Notes under the pieces: model-generated
What the model saw: only the letters and a program-made list of their open reading frames with translations
Database searches by the model: none
What the model was told of the DNA's origin: nothing
NCBI GenBank assembly: GCA_027923505.1
Contig: BROI01000003.1
Coordinates: forward strand, 1,302,001-1,366,000
Length of the DNA: 64,000 bases
Origin: Mayamaea pseudoterrestris
Lineage: Eukaryota > Bacillariophyta > Bacillariophyceae > Sellaphorales > Sellaphoraceae
Reading direction: 5' to 3'
Part shown: one piece after another, positions 63,422-64,000 of the stretch
How positions within the stretch are numbered: position 1 is the stretch's first letter
Layout of the letters: each line of letters begins with the position of its first letter
Position numbers and translations under genes: made by a program

Positions 63422-63544
63422 ATAATGATTGTGACTAGATTGGAATTATGAGCACTACCCTATGAATGCGACGAAGAGGAGCCTCTGAGTCAGCACTAGT
63501 TCCACGCGTCCTTCCACGCGGCACGTCACTCGCTTCCCGGATGG

Positions 63545-64000
63545 TGAGATAAGATCGTTAGTCGTTGTAAGGGGTCAGGCGGCGGAAGGTTGCTTTCTGC
63601 GAGACGACTCCTTTGGAGATCTTGGCGATGCCATTCGTATAAAGAGTCTGGATTGTATACGGTCCTTTGCGAGGCGCATGTAGCTTTCGCAAAATACCAC
63701 CAGTTTCAAGTAGAACTTTGTCTCCCACTTTGTAGTCGTGTCGAATTCGTTTTGAGTTCTCGCGTGCATTGTTTGCAACTGCTGCGTCGAGTCGACCTCG
63801 GTACCGCTGTCCAATCGACTTGGAAAGATAAATCAAAAAGCATATCCCGACCAAATACCAATTGTCCAGGAGGCGTCCAACACCAAATGGATTGTAGAGC
63901 GAATAGCCCAAGCGCATTTACAGAGTAGGTCTGTCCATGGGTCTGGGAATTTGGTATTCCTCAAGTTCACAAGTGCGGAGCATGTTTCCAACGCGTCTGG
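63545..64000 (-). mobile_element. Ty3/gypsy pol remnant, continues past the window
   Basis: Minus-strand coding with the C-terminal integrase landmarks NARENSKRIRHDYKVGDKVLL, RKGPYTIQTLYTNG (GPY module) and ATFRRLTPY, typical of Ty3/gypsy elements in diatoms, plus upstream sequence like FGRDMLFDLSFQVDW in another frame. The element looks broken, with at least two breaks in the visible part. No LTR is in view. It lies 119 bp from the end of the young Copia element. Confidence 0.75.

Larger units (their letters stand above)
57358..63426 (+). mobile_element. Ty1/Copia LTR retrotransposon, recent insertion
   Basis: An LTR-bounded unit with internal 57675-63109 and a 5-bp target-site duplication ATAAT at 57358-57362 and 63422-63426. 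The LTRs are 312 bp and differ at about two positions, so the insertion is recent. A polypurine tract (TGAGGGGAG) abuts the right LTR. Parts recognised are gag, an aspartic protease motif (DSGA), reverse transcriptase and RNase H. An integrase core was not recognised, so the element looks incomplete for autonomous movement, with one or two breaks. It belongs to the diatom Copia type judged by its pol sequence. Confidence 0.92.

Overview
The window reads as nuclear DNA of a photosynthetic stramenopile, most likely a diatom. The signs are two fucoxanthin-chlorophyll (FCP/LHC) antenna genes, a plastid fibrillin, and several N-termini made of a signal peptide ending in an A-F motif (ASAFAP-type bipartite plastid targeting). 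There are also DUF6824 and helicase-associated-repeat proteins typical of diatoms, a secreted Pro/Thr-rich protein with a silaffin-like lysine ladder, short GT-AG introns (70-121 bp, perhaps one of 132 or 186 bp) and Copia elements like those of diatoms. The species assignment is inference; no ribosomal or organellar marker is present.

Layout. 0.1-8.7 kb: two divergent paralogues with two helicase-associated repeats each flank a secreted wall-type protein, a HAM1/ITPA nucleotide pyrophosphatase and a plastid-type membrane protein with CREST-like residues. 8.9-16.8 kb: a mitochondrial m-AAA (AFG3/FtsH) protease, an FCP gene, an ankyrin protein, a second FCP gene and, divergent from it, a PAP/fibrillin. 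16.9-24.9 kb: a secreted M6-type metalloprotease, a DnaJ protein with many membrane spans, a DUF6824 protein, a small targeted protein and a DUF4079 plastid membrane protein. 25.9-33.4 kb: four type II glycosyltransferase-like genes (one fucosyltransferase-like, one diatom-type, two GT47 exostosin paralogues) with a small membrane protein between them; the second exostosin has an in-frame UGA. 33.6-37.3 kb: FolD, a four-copy tandem repeat, and two small proteins of unknown function.

37.7-51.7 kb is almost entirely transposons: a LINE coding for AP-type endonuclease, RT and RNase H on the minus strand, a minisatellite with a 196-bp higher-order unit, then a broken minus-strand Copia element. 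51.85-56.2 kb returns to genes: an ethanolamine-phosphate phospho-lyase-type aminotransferase, plastid ribose-5-phosphate isomerase, and a tandem pair of GFA/CENP-V zinc proteins, the second of which looks decayed. 57.36-63.42 kb is a recently inserted Copia element with near-identical 312-bp LTRs and a 5-bp target duplication. The right edge is a broken Ty3/gypsy pol remnant.

Functionally the host genes fall into plastid light harvesting and thylakoid maintenance, carbon and one-carbon metabolism, organelle protein quality control, and secretory or cell-wall glycosylation. No operon-like organisation is expected or seen, but several gene pairs share short divergent promoters, some with TGACGTCA-type (CRE/CCRE-like) sites. 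All splice sites were placed by eye from GT-AG signals, reading frame and paralogue or family comparison.
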